In this document: positions 17,895 through 26,418 of the stretch, piece by piece
Numbering within the stretch: the first letter of the stretch is position 1
How the letters are laid out: the number at the start of each line of letters is the position of its first letter
Program-made: the position numbers and the translations under genes
Assembly: GCF_020966635.1 (NCBI RefSeq)
Contig: NZ_JAJKFQ010000011.1
Coordinates: 1,116,001-1,180,000, forward strand
From: Stieleria sp. JC731
GTDB lineage: Bacteria > Planctomycetota > Planctomycetia > Pirellulales > Pirellulaceae
Reading direction: 5' to 3'
DNA length: 64,000 nt
Notes under the pieces: model-generated
Told to the model about the DNA's origin: nothing
Seen by the model: the letters and a program-made list of their open reading frames with translations, nothing else
Database searches by the model: none

Positions 17895-19730
17895 CTACAT
17901 GCGGCCTGCTGACATCAAGAATTCGGCATCTGACAACAGTGGCTCATCCCAGCGAAGTCGAAGGATTCCGTCCTGTTGAAGCGTTGCGATCGCTTCGTCA
18001 TGCTGATCACGGATCTGTTTGATCGCCGCGTTTGTTCGCGATTTTGATTGGGCAATCGACAACGCGATCATGGCAAAGACCGCTGTGGGAAGAAGCGAAA
18101 GAACGAGGCTGGTTAGAACCATCGCGAACTCAGGTTTAGGGAAACGCTCCATCACGTGTTCGTGTAGCTGACCTGATGTTTGTAACGAATCGAAACTGGC
18201 AGCGAGGTACTCTTTGTAAAGAGCGACGAAAGGCCCTGCCATCAAGCACCAAAAGATCAGTGTCCCAATTAGAGCGAACGGGGTCGCGTATCGAACCGAA
18301 TTCTGCTCGATCGCATCTTCGAAAATCGATTGCGAGCGTTCTTGAAGTGCTTCGATTCCAGACAGTGATGCAACTTGTGTTGTTCCACTTCGGATGCTGA
18401 CGGCATTGCTGTTTTCGTGAGAATCATTCGAAGACCGCAGCAACTCTAGCTCGTCACGAAACTGATTGGCCAGCGGTCCCAAGCGATCGCTAACAGCAGC
18501 GCTGCTACGCCGCTGCAGTCCACTTCGGATTTCCTCGCTGGCACTGCGGTCTCCCGCAAGCGTCTTTGTCGAAGTCCAAATGGTGCTGACCAGCGATGGC
18601 AGTGAACCGGACAGTGAGAGCAGCAACCGGTCCCATGCGCCACTGGTTAAATTTAATATTCCAAGGACAGTGCGAAACGGAAACCAAATCGCTCCGATAT
18701 TGGTTAGCATCGACAGTCGCAAACGGCTTCGTACCGCAGCAGCCAACGGGCCGTTTGCCCCGACCAGGGTCTGAGCCACTTGTCCGGGTAATTTGGTCGC
18801 TTCGTCATTGAGCCGGTCGACGGCTTTGGTTAAACCGGGCAGCTTCTGAGCGAGCAGACCGCTAAGGGCAGCTCGAAACCGATTGTCCAAAGCTTCTAAA
18901 CGTGCCGAACGCCGCCGATCGCTATCAGGATTGTTTTCCAGTTCCGCTTTTAGTCGTGTGACGAGTTCGGAAGCGACTTGCGCACCAACATCTTCTTCGG
19001 ACTGTCCGGCAAGAAAAAAGTCTTGGCACAGGATCGGACGCGCGATCACACTGGTCGGCGCCACTTGACGCAAGTTGGCGACAAACGCATCGACATCGGA
19101 GCCGACACCATCGTCATTGTCTGACACGGCGTTGATCACCGGAATCACGATTGTCCCTTCGCTGGCAACAGCCAAAACACTGGGAGTTTGACCACGGATT
19201 TGATCTCGTCGAACAACCAAGATGATTGCCGAAGCCAACGAGAGGGCTCTTCTGGCGACATCGACGACGGAGTTTCGATCATCCGTCGCGCCTGGAGCAT
19301 CAACCAACAGGTACGGCAGACCGAACGATTCCATTTCATCGGCCGTCACGCGTACATAGGTTTCAAAGCGAGCATCCAGGTCGGCTGGCGGTTGTGGGCC
19401 GACCCAAACCAGTTGCTCGGTTGTTTGGTCCAGATTGTTGCCGCTGCGGATCGAATCCTTCATCGGCGACTTGCGAATCAATTGCCGAACCAGCCAGCTT
19501 TTTCCTTGCCCGGTGGCTCCAACAACAGCCAGCACGAGTGCGCCGGCGGCGCGATCTTGTGCGATCAAATTTCGAGCAGCCGCATGCTCGTCGCACAGTG
19601 CGCGGACTTGGCGACCTGTTTCGCTACTGCCCAGGACGGTTGTGGCCGCATGCCGAACTCGGCGAAGAAATTCACTACCTTCGCTTTCAATCGGCATCGA
19701 GCTGCGAGATTCTGTTTCGGTTCGGTCCAT
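17895..19730 (-). CDS. Dynamin-like P-loop GTPase with C-terminal membrane helices (GTPase 2)
   Basis: This is a 611-residue protein. Walker A is GATGQGKS (71-78), G3 is VDAPGATDD, and the G4 position reads VINAVSDND rather than a clean N/TKxD. A long helical middle follows, then hydrophobic stretches near residues 345-365, 482-505 (FALIGTLIFWCLMAGPFVALY) and 533-558. This matches large membrane-anchored GTPases of the bacterial dynamin or LeoA-like kind. It is 100 bp downstream of a second such GTPase. The non-canonical G4 suggests that it may hydrolyse poorly or use its partner. Confidence 0.75.
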   Translation of the reverse strand: MDRTETESRSSMPIESEGSEFLRRVRHAATTVLGSSETGRQVRALCDEHAAARNLIAQDRAAGALVLAVVGATGQGKSWLVRQLIRKSPMKDSIRSGNNLDQTTEQLVWVGPQPPADLDARFETYVRVTADEMESFGLPYLLVDAPGATDDRNSVVDVARRALSLASAIILVVRRDQIRGQTPSVLAVASEGTIVIPVINAVSDNDDGVGSDVDAFVANLRQVAPTSVIARPILCQDFFLAGQSEEDVGAQVASELVTRLKAELENNPDSDRRRSARLEALDNRFRAALSGLLAQKLPGLTKAVDRLNDEATKLPGQVAQTLVGANGPLAAAVRSRLRLSMLTNIGAIWFPFRTVLGILNLTSGAWDRLLLSLSGSLPSLVSTIWTSTKTLAGDRSASEEIRSGLQRRSSAAVSDRLGPLANQFRDELELLRSSNDSHENSNAVSIRSGTTQVASLSGIEALQERSQSIFEDAIEQNSVRYATPFALIGTLIFWCLMAGPFVALYKEYLAASFDSLQTSGQLHEHVMERFPKPEFAMVLTSLVLSLLPTAVFAMIALSIAQSKSRTNAAIKQIRDQHDEAIATLQQDGILRLRWDEPLLSDAEFLMSAGRM

Positions 19731-19830
19731 GGTCCGCTCATCAATCGGGCAAACAGAGTTTACCAGCCGGTCAGGGATGGGATTGTTGGAGAGTGTTGTT
19801 TATCGACGATCTTAAATGCATCGAACCGTA

Positions 19831-21948
19831 TTAGGTCGAGGCGGAGGGCATCACATCGGCGAGTTCTTTTACAAAGACATCGTTGATGCGGTACACAGGA
19901 AGCGTCGGTGCAATGGGATCGTGCGAAAGTTGGCTTAGGTTCGGCGTGGGCAATTGATGCGTCTGCGGTCCTAGTTTAATCGCCGGCAGTGGCTCACCCG
20001 GATCGACGCCAAGTTGTCGACAGAGCAAAACGTAGAACATCGACATTTGCTCCAGAGCCGCTTGGTTGGTCAGAATCCTGGCGTTCTTTCCGCCAGCCCA
20101 GTAGGCCGAGAACGCGGTCAGACCGGCTGCCGCTAGGAGTTCGACGATCGAAGCATTCGCGATGACCGATGTTCCGAAGTCAAACGGCAACATCAAGATG
20201 CTGCCGAAGGTCGCCAGCAAAGCAGCTAGTGGGGTCAGTCCGAAAGCGAGCTTTTTATGCTTGGGCACATGTTCCCACATTTCCGCAGCGACTTTTTGAA
20301 GTTGGTCGCCATCGAACTGAACCCGATCGTTCGCTTCAAAAGAGTTTAAGACCGATTCGAGAGTCGACTGCCAGAGTGCTGGGTCTACCGGATCGTTTTT
20401 GTCGGCGAACCAGTGGTGAAGCGTCAGAGGTGCACCAAAGCGTCGCAGGGCCGTGTCCAGGTCGTCCGGGGCGACGAGGTGTCCGACCTTTTTAGTTTTG
20501 AATTTCTCTTTGATCGATTCCGCGTACGTTTCGGCGATGGCGGTTGGCGCGTATTGCGAGATCAAGTCGGTGGCGGCTTTGGCCTTCTTTTGAATGAATG
20601 TATTGATGCGCACTCCCAGTCGTGCATACCACGGTGCCGCGTGACAAAACGCATCGGCCAACTGTTGAACAATGCGTTTGGATTGGTGCATACGGACTTC
20701 CGTGATAGCTCCAGTTCCAGACTGCTTTGTAAACAAGCTAACTGTGGTTTCAAGGATTGTTTGTCGAGCCCGCTGGCTTTCCTGAAGCGATCGGTCACAG
20801 TCTTCGCGGATCCGCGACAGGCCGAGATCCCAGACCGATCTGCGAAGTGCCGCGGTTCGCCCGCGAAGAAAACGATCAAAAGATTCGGGGCTGTCTAATT
20901 CGCTTGCTAGGTGCGTCAGCAATCGATCCGCATTGATTTCTGCAGGCGGGTTAAGTTCCGCGTTGGGATCGATGGAATAGAACACCGGAATCGGATCTTC
21001 GTCGGGTTGCCGAATCTCGATCAGCTTGTCGCCCTGGAAAACCTTCTTGGGAATGTAGGGGTCGCTTTTGGGAATCTCGAAGTCATAGGCACCATAAATT
21101 CGGTCGACACCGAACTTGTCCGTTTGCGGTGCAAACGATTCCAAGATGTCTTCGGGTTCTTGGCCGGGACGAATTTTGTTGACTGCTAACAGTCGAGGGA
21201 TGCCTGGCATCAGGTCAGAAACCGTTTGCAGGATTTCGCCAAGCGTGCGATCCCGGGCCATGCCGGGTGTAGACACGATCATGAATGCGCTGCAAAACGT
21301 AGCCGCTTTGCCAAGTAGTTCGCGCCTTTGCTGGGGCGACCCGACGCCGAAGACTTCGTCGGAAACGATGTCGGGGCAATCCAGTAGCCCGATTCCCAAC
21401 TGGTCTAGTTCCGGGTCTGTCGCGACCAGCGGGACACCCAATGCGTCGATTCCACCGCTACGGTTGTTGTATTGTTGGTGAGCTTCTTCGGGGTCATCGG
21501 AAAGCATTTCGGGGGCATGGCCCACGGCGTTCCCGAAATCTTGTAGCAGCAGTGACCAAAGTTCTGGCTCGTCACGCCAGCTTTGCGGCATCCACAAAAC
21601 GAAACGGTGCGTTCCATGTCGATTGGCGATGCCCCTCAGGCTTCGTGCACGACCGTTGGGGCTAAGCAGGCTAGCGACCAAACTGGTTTTACCGCTGTTG
21701 AGCATCCCTGCAATTGCCAGCGTTGGGTATTCTGCAAGCTGTGCCCCGTGGTGAACTTGTCGACCGAGCGAAACGATGTCGCCAGCCAAGTCGGGTTGGA
21801 TCCGGCGCAGCGAAGTCAGAAAGCTCTCCTGGCCAGGTTCCGGAAACAAGCGATTGACCGCCGCCCTTTGATCGTCATCATCGAGCAACGTTTGCAGGTG
21901 CGGCCACTGAAGTGTTTCGATCTTCTTGCGTCGTTTATAACCAAACAT
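19831..21948 (-). CDS. Dynamin-like P-loop GTPase with membrane hairpin (GTPase 1)
   Basis: This is a 705-residue protein. Walker A is GMLNSGKTS (81-89), G3 is LLDCPD near residue 189, and G4 is AVNKIRPGQ near 257. A long helical region follows, then a hydrophobic double helix near 566-625 (LTPLAALLATFGSILMLPF and IVELLAAAGLTAFSAYWAG). Such paired helices form the membrane-inserting paddle in bacterial dynamin-like proteins. The gene begins 9 bp after the kinase stop, so the two are co-transcribed. Likely roles are membrane remodelling or tethering under kinase control (inference). Confidence 0.78.
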   Translation of the reverse strand: MFGYKRRKKIETLQWPHLQTLLDDDDQRAAVNRLFPEPGQESFLTSLRRIQPDLAGDIVSLGRQVHHGAQLAEYPTLAIAGMLNSGKTSLVASLLSPNGRARSLRGIANRHGTHRFVLWMPQSWRDEPELWSLLLQDFGNAVGHAPEMLSDDPEEAHQQYNNRSGGIDALGVPLVATDPELDQLGIGLLDCPDIVSDEVFGVGSPQQRRELLGKAATFCSAFMIVSTPGMARDRTLGEILQTVSDLMPGIPRLLAVNKIRPGQEPEDILESFAPQTDKFGVDRIYGAYDFEIPKSDPYIPKKVFQGDKLIEIRQPDEDPIPVFYSIDPNAELNPPAEINADRLLTHLASELDSPESFDRFLRGRTAALRRSVWDLGLSRIREDCDRSLQESQRARQTILETTVSLFTKQSGTGAITEVRMHQSKRIVQQLADAFCHAAPWYARLGVRINTFIQKKAKAATDLISQYAPTAIAETYAESIKEKFKTKKVGHLVAPDDLDTALRRFGAPLTLHHWFADKNDPVDPALWQSTLESVLNSFEANDRVQFDGDQLQKVAAEMWEHVPKHKKLAFGLTPLAALLATFGSILMLPFDFGTSVIANASIVELLAAAGLTAFSAYWAGGKNARILTNQAALEQMSMFYVLLCRQLGVDPGEPLPAIKLGPQTHQLPTPNLSQLSHDPIAPTLPVYRINDVFVKELADVMPSAST

Positions 21949-21957
21949 AGTTATCGA

Positions 21958-24204
21958 TCAGCTAGCCGTGCTGGCGCCAGGGGCGATATTGGGCGGTCGA
22001 GTCGCATTGATGGCCGTGTTGCCGCGGGTATTGTCGCTGGTTTCAGATTGAAGGATGGCTTCGAAATCTTCCAAATAGGGTCCATCAAAGATTTCCCGCC
22101 ACCATATCCCCGCGTCGGCCTGCGTCCAGTGGGGACTATCGGCACATGACAAGAGCATCGCTGCAAGTTCTTTCGCCGATTGTGGGCGTTCCTTGGGATC
22201 TCTTCTCAAACAACGAAGCAAAACGGCTTGCAGGTCATCGGAAACCGTTCGTCCGATCCGAAACGCAGGGCTTTCGACTTCGTGGTAAAGCTTTTGAACG
22301 CAGACGTCGCTCGATTCACCAATAAAGGGGGGCGAACCACATAGCAGCGTATAGCCGACAGCGCCGATCGAATAGATGTCGCTAAGCACCCCCGCAGAAG
22401 CCGCATCGCGAATCGATTCCGGTGCCATATAAAGCGGTGTGCCGGTTAGCGAATCGGTCCGTGTCAGCTGGGCCGTTTCATGATCAAGTTGCTTGGCCAA
22501 GCCAAAGTCGACAACTTTGACCAGGTCGTGAATTCCGCTTCGCGAAGTCAGCAAGACGTTGGCAGGTTTGATGTCGCGGTGTACCAGTCCGGCTTCGTGT
22601 GCTTCGGCGATCGATCCGCAGATCTGCACGAGTAGATAGATGACCCGATCGGACGGTTGGCGGTCATAGTAGTCAACGAGCTGTTCCAGCGAGATCCCGT
22701 CGACGTATTCCATCACGTAATAAAACGTTCCCTCGTCGGTGCGGCCGAAGTCATAGATTTCGATCGTGTTGGGGTGAAGCAGCTTTGCCGAAAGTCGAAC
22801 TTCACGCTGAAATCTGGCTAGCGATCGTTCCGTCGCATCGGCATTTTCCAGAACTTTGATCGCGACGGGACGGTCAAGCCATCGATGCGAACCGAGGAAT
22901 ACCGTTCCCATTCCGCCTCGGCCGATCCGTTGTTTAAGTTCATATTGCCCTAGTGATCGATTGCCCGTTTGAGTTTGCGATTGCTCTGGCAGATCCTTCG
23001 GTGTCCGCCACAGCCTGGCAAACGCCGCAACGGACAAGGAGGAACACAAGGAAATCAATAATCCGACTAACGCGAACTTAGTCAACTGATCGATCGAACC
23101 ATACGCTTCGTCCATCGACATCTCGGTGGCAATTCCGAGGTCATAACGGTCCAGCCATTTCCAAGATCCGACGACGTCGGTACCCATGTAATTGCGGTAG
23201 CCATCGACATCATCGCCGAATCCCCCACGGGTTAATGAATCCGCCAGTCGCGTCAACGGTTGCGTCGTTTGTTCCGAGGTCGGCTTCGAACTTGCAGGAG
23301 ACTCAGGGACTATCGCTGAGATTTTTAAGACGCTCGATTCTCCATCAGCCAACCGACCAGTTTCCACCAGTTCGCTTTCAAACCGGCTGCGGGTTAGCAA
23401 AGTTCCTTGCCGATCGATCGCATAAGATTCACCACTGATGCCAAATCGGCTTTGTGAAAGCAGCTTGCCAAAGTAGTCGTCGACTTTGATGACTCGGGCA
23501 ATCGCGCCGACATCGTCAAAGCTGTTTTGCAGTGGTGCGACGATCGCCATCCGGAAGTCTGAATCGATATCGCTGGAATCGATCGAGACGGAAAGGCGAA
23601 AGGGACGCGACAGAGCTGGCAAACCTTTTTTTAGTACGCCCCTGCAATGTTTTGTGATTGGTATCGCAGACGATTCGAACTGTGGCTCGGTTGCCACATT
23701 GATACTGCCATGTGAATCAATCACTGCGTATTCGGAACCAGGCGACGTGAGCAGCTTTCCGAGCAAACTCCGTATTTCGTTCTGCTGAGAGCTTGGGCGT
23801 TGTAGAGCTGTGTCATCGTGGATTTCTACCGCTGCCAACAAACGAACGATCTGGCTCGCCTCCGGGTTTGATGCAGTTTTGGTTGCGAACAAGAACTGAT
23901 CGCGAAGCCAAAAATCGATCGCGCTGATTGTGACTTTTTGAGCCTGCGCCAAACGCGCGGCCGTTTGGACTTTCGCGTTTTGGATCAACCAGTAACGCGT
24001 CAACAACACGACCGGGACGGTCAACAGCAAAAGCAAAGAAGCCACCAGAGCGGAATTAGCGACATGCGACCGAGCGGTTGCGACGCGGTTCGTTGAGAAG
24101 CCCACGCCTTGCACGACCGGCCCACGGGGGGTGGTGGTCCCGGTGCCCTTCGAATCAGGCAATGACTGGGCGTGTTGGTGGGTTTTCGTATCCGGTACGG
24201 TCAT
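21958..24204 (-). CDS. Membrane Ser/Thr protein kinase with extracytoplasmic dCache sensor
   Basis: This 748-residue protein has a polar N-tail, TM1 (51-72), an extracytoplasmic region (about 75-365) with dCache-like features (GISGESYAIDRQGTLLTRSRF-like strand and YDLGIATEM), TM2 (about 370-392) and a Hanks-type kinase domain (about 418-690). Kinase landmarks are the glycine loop GRGGMGTVFLG, VAIKVLEN, HRDIKPANVLL, VDFGLAK and MAPESI, so it should be active. The ATG at 24204 is chosen because a promoter ends just before it; an upstream frame to 24246 would run through the inverted repeat. It heads the minus-strand cluster with the two GTPases. Confidence 0.9.
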   Translation of the reverse strand: MTVPDTKTHQHAQSLPDSKGTGTTTPRGPVVQGVGFSTNRVATARSHVANSALVASLLLLLTVPVVLLTRYWLIQNAKVQTAARLAQAQKVTISAIDFWLRDQFLFATKTASNPEASQIVRLLAAVEIHDDTALQRPSSQQNEIRSLLGKLLTSPGSEYAVIDSHGSINVATEPQFESSAIPITKHCRGVLKKGLPALSRPFRLSVSIDSSDIDSDFRMAIVAPLQNSFDDVGAIARVIKVDDYFGKLLSQSRFGISGESYAIDRQGTLLTRSRFESELVETGRLADGESSVLKISAIVPESPASSKPTSEQTTQPLTRLADSLTRGGFGDDVDGYRNYMGTDVVGSWKWLDRYDLGIATEMSMDEAYGSIDQLTKFALVGLLISLCSSLSVAAFARLWRTPKDLPEQSQTQTGNRSLGQYELKQRIGRGGMGTVFLGSHRWLDRPVAIKVLENADATERSLARFQREVRLSAKLLHPNTIEIYDFGRTDEGTFYYVMEYVDGISLEQLVDYYDRQPSDRVIYLLVQICGSIAEAHEAGLVHRDIKPANVLLTSRSGIHDLVKVVDFGLAKQLDHETAQLTRTDSLTGTPLYMAPESIRDAASAGVLSDIYSIGAVGYTLLCGSPPFIGESSDVCVQKLYHEVESPAFRIGRTVSDDLQAVLLRCLRRDPKERPQSAKELAAMLLSCADSPHWTQADAGIWWREIFDGPYLEDFEAILQSETSDNTRGNTAINATRPPNIAPGASTAS

Positions 24205-24259
24205 TGCACAAGTATAGCATTGACCCCTGTTAACCGCAGGGGACATCGTGCGGTTAACA
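24205..24259 (-). promoter_or_regulatory. Probable leaderless promoter and 11-bp inverted repeat upstream of the kinase gene
   Basis: On the minus strand an extended -10 box TGCTATACT is followed after 6 nt by the kinase ATG, so transcription would start at or next to the start codon. A perfect 11-bp inverted repeat, TGTTAACCGCA (24228-24238) and TGCGGTTAACA (24249-24259) with a 10-bp spacer, covers the -35 region and looks like a repressor or activator site. The spacer GGGGACATCG resembles the start of the array repeat. Confidence 0.5.
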
Positions 24260-24449
24260 GCCTGAAGCAGTTGCGAAGTAGCTTTCGTAGAAAAAAATGG
24301 TTCGGCCGCGAAACACCTCGCTTTTTTGAGGCAAATTGCCCCGCGAGGAACTTCCGTATTGATGCACCGTACTAATGAGGGTCACCACTTTGCACTGAGG
24401 CCGCAACGGTCTTTCAGATCAGATCCTTACAACGCCACGAGGCGATGCC

Positions 24450-26009
24450 ATGGTTATCTTGGCGAATACTCAAATCGAATTCCCCTCCAAGACGCTTGCG
24501 ACGACGGCGGACCGTTCGGCAGTTCGTTCGGACGCGTCATCTGTTAAACGCATCCGCTCGCGGACTAGCGATCCACTTATTGTACCGACGCAGGCAGTTA
24601 TGCCAGCGCAAGCCGAAAGGCCATCCCAGAAACGTTCCCAAGCTTCAACCGCTGACAAGCAGAACGCTGTCAAACAAACGCGGCGGCGCCGTGCAAACGT
24701 CGATACTGCTGCGGTCGATCCGATCGACTTGTACCTCGAACAGATCGGCCGACGGTCGTTGCTGACGGCTCAAGAAGAGATCGATATCGCAATCGATTTG
24801 GACATCGCACGGCGGAAGTTCCGTAAAGAGATGTTGCGAGTCGCGGCGGTTGCCGATGCCGCGATTGACTTGCTCACGGGCGTCGATCTCGGCGATCTGC
24901 GATCGGATCGTGAACTCGATTTCTGTGTTTCCGATCACGACGTTAAAGAGTCGTTGATGAGTCGTTTGCCGATCAACCTGCGAACGCTAGCTGCGCTCCG
25001 TCAGCAGCAGCGTGAGGCATTTGAAAGGCTGCAGACGGATAAACTGGGCAAACGCGAATTGGAGCAGGAAAAGCTGCGTTTCGTTCGTCGACGCGAAAAG
25101 GTCGTTGATCTGATCGAAGAGCTACGGATCCGAATCGATTGGTTTGAATCCATGTACGAGCGTGTCGTCGTCTGTGACCAAAGTGTGATCGGTCGTGGGC
25201 AGGATGGTCGAGAGTTTGGTTTGTTATCGGGATTCGAGCAGGATCTGCATGGCATTCGAAATCGGATTCGTAAAATTAGAATGCAGCATCGCCGCTATGT
25301 GATGGCTCGCGGGAAATTGACCGAGGCCAATTTGCGACTCGTTGTTTCGATCGCCAAAAAACACTTGGGACGCGGAACAGGTCTTTTGGACCTGATCCAA
25401 GAAGGCAACGTCGGTTTAATGAAAGCGGTTGAAAAATTTGATCACACCCGAGGATTCAAGTTTTCGACCTACGCAACATGGTGGATTCGACAAGCCATGT
25501 TCCGTTCTAGCGCGACGCATGGGTATTCGATGACTATTCCCCAGCACGCGATGCAGACGATGAAAACGATGCTGCACGGCGTCGAAAATCTGAAGAACGA
25601 ACTCGGGTACAGGCCTAGCTTAGGTGAAGTGTCTGAAGCTTTAAATATCAGCGAAGCCAGGTTGCGTCATGCAGAGACGCTAATGGCAGGAACACAATCT
25701 GTCGTTCGTGATTCTGAAGAAGACAACACGATCACCGCGATCGAAGACCGAAGCTCAAAACCGGTTGAAGACGCGATGCATCACGAAGAGGTCGCCAAAC
25801 AACTTTCTGTGGTCTTGGAAAAGTTAAATGCTCGAGAAAGGAAGCTTCTGCAGTTGCGGTATGGATTGGGCGGTCAGCAAACGCACACGTTAAGTCAGAT
25901 CGGTTCTGAATTTGGAATTGGTCGCGAGCGTGTGCGGCAGATCGAGAAGCGAGCTCTGGAAAAGATCCGTGAGAGTCACTTGGTCGATGGCTTCTTGATC
26001 GCCGGATAG
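24450..26009 (+). CDS. Group 2 RNA polymerase sigma-70 factor (RpoD-like)
   Basis: This 519-residue sigma factor lacks region 1.1 and has a basic, low-complexity N-tail (1-90). Region 1.2 begins at [18 protein letters not shown] spacer follows (about 130-290). Region 2 is canonical from about residue 293 ([31 protein letters not shown]). Region 4 lies near 458-510 ([35 protein letters not shown]). An essential RpoD would normally be longer and sit near dnaG, so this is more likely an alternative RpoD-like factor. It is transcribed divergently from the kinase. Confidence 0.88.
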   Translation: MVILANTQIEFPSKTLATTADRSAVRSDASSVKRIRSRTSDPLIVPTQAVMPAQAERPSQKRSQASTADKQNAVKQTRRRRANVDTAAVDPIDLYLEQIGRRSLLTAQEEIDIAIDLDIARRKFRKEMLRVAAVADAAIDLLTGVDLGDLRSDRELDFCVSDHDVKESLMSRLPINLRTLAALRQQQREAFERLQTDKLGKRELEQEKLRFVRRREKVVDLIEELRIRIDWFESMYERVVVCDQSVIGRGQDGREFGLLSGFEQDLHGIRNRIRKIRMQHRRYVMARGKLTEANLRLVVSIAKKHLGRGTGLLDLIQEGNVGLMKAVEKFDHTRGFKFSTYATWWIRQAMFRSSATHGYSMTIPQHAMQTMKTMLHGVENLKNELGYRPSLGEVSEALNISEARLRHAETLMAGTQSVVRDSEEDNTITAIEDRSSKPVEDAMHHEEVAKQLSVVLEKLNARERKLLQLRYGLGGQQTHTLSQIGSEFGIGRERVRQIEKRALEKIRESHLVDGFLIAG

Positions 26010-26081
26010 GCGTCACAGCGGATTTCGACCGCCGGCGTTGGCAACGATTGGTTGACGCGGACCGAATTGATAGTGCAGCGA

Positions 26082-26121
26082 GAATGCCTGCGGCTTTGAT
26101 GTCGCGGGCATTCGTTTTTTT
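26082..26121 (+). terminator. Intrinsic terminator after the sigma factor gene
   Basis: GAATGCCTGCG (26082-26092) pairs with CGCGGGCATTC (26103-26113) with one G-T wobble, followed by G and seven T. This is a strong rho-independent terminator 73 bp after the stop. Confidence 0.9.
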
Positions 26122-26293
26122 ACGCGCGATCACACTGCTCTTCATTCGCGAACCGACTGCGAATTTCGACCGGCTGGCAATCGCTTAAAGGCTCGTCGCC
26201 TGCTGGGGCAGAATGCCACGCGGCGGGGCAACGCTCCACAGTGGCATACTGCGTCAAACGGGAAATACGCGTCAAACACGGTGAAAAACGAAT

Positions 26294-26308
26294 TGGTACG
26301 GCACATGC
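26294..26308 (+). promoter_or_regulatory. Sigma-54-like -24/-12 element upstream of htrA
   Basis: TGGTAC, five bases, then ATGC keeps the invariant GG and GC at the right spacing for a sigma-54 promoter, with two mismatches to the TGGCAC-N5-TTGC consensus. It lies about 110 bp before the HtrA start. It is weak evidence by itself. Confidence 0.3.
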
Positions 26309-26418
26309 GTTACTAGGTAGCGACATCCTGGCGAAGTCCCCAGCGGCAATCCAGCGACAGCGCTGATGGGATCTTCAAAGGCAAAAACAAGCAATCCAAT
26401 TCCACTCTGGAGACTTCG

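Larger units (their letters stand above)
26010..26418. other. Intergenic region: terminator, inverted and direct repeats, possible sigma-54-like promoter
   Basis: The sigma-factor terminator is at 26082-26121. Downstream are an inverted repeat ATGCCAC/GTGGCAT (26213-26219 and 26241-26247), a direct repeat GCGTCAAAC (26251-26259 and 26269-26277) and a -24/-12-like element (26294-26308). No gene is supported here. Confidence 0.6.
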
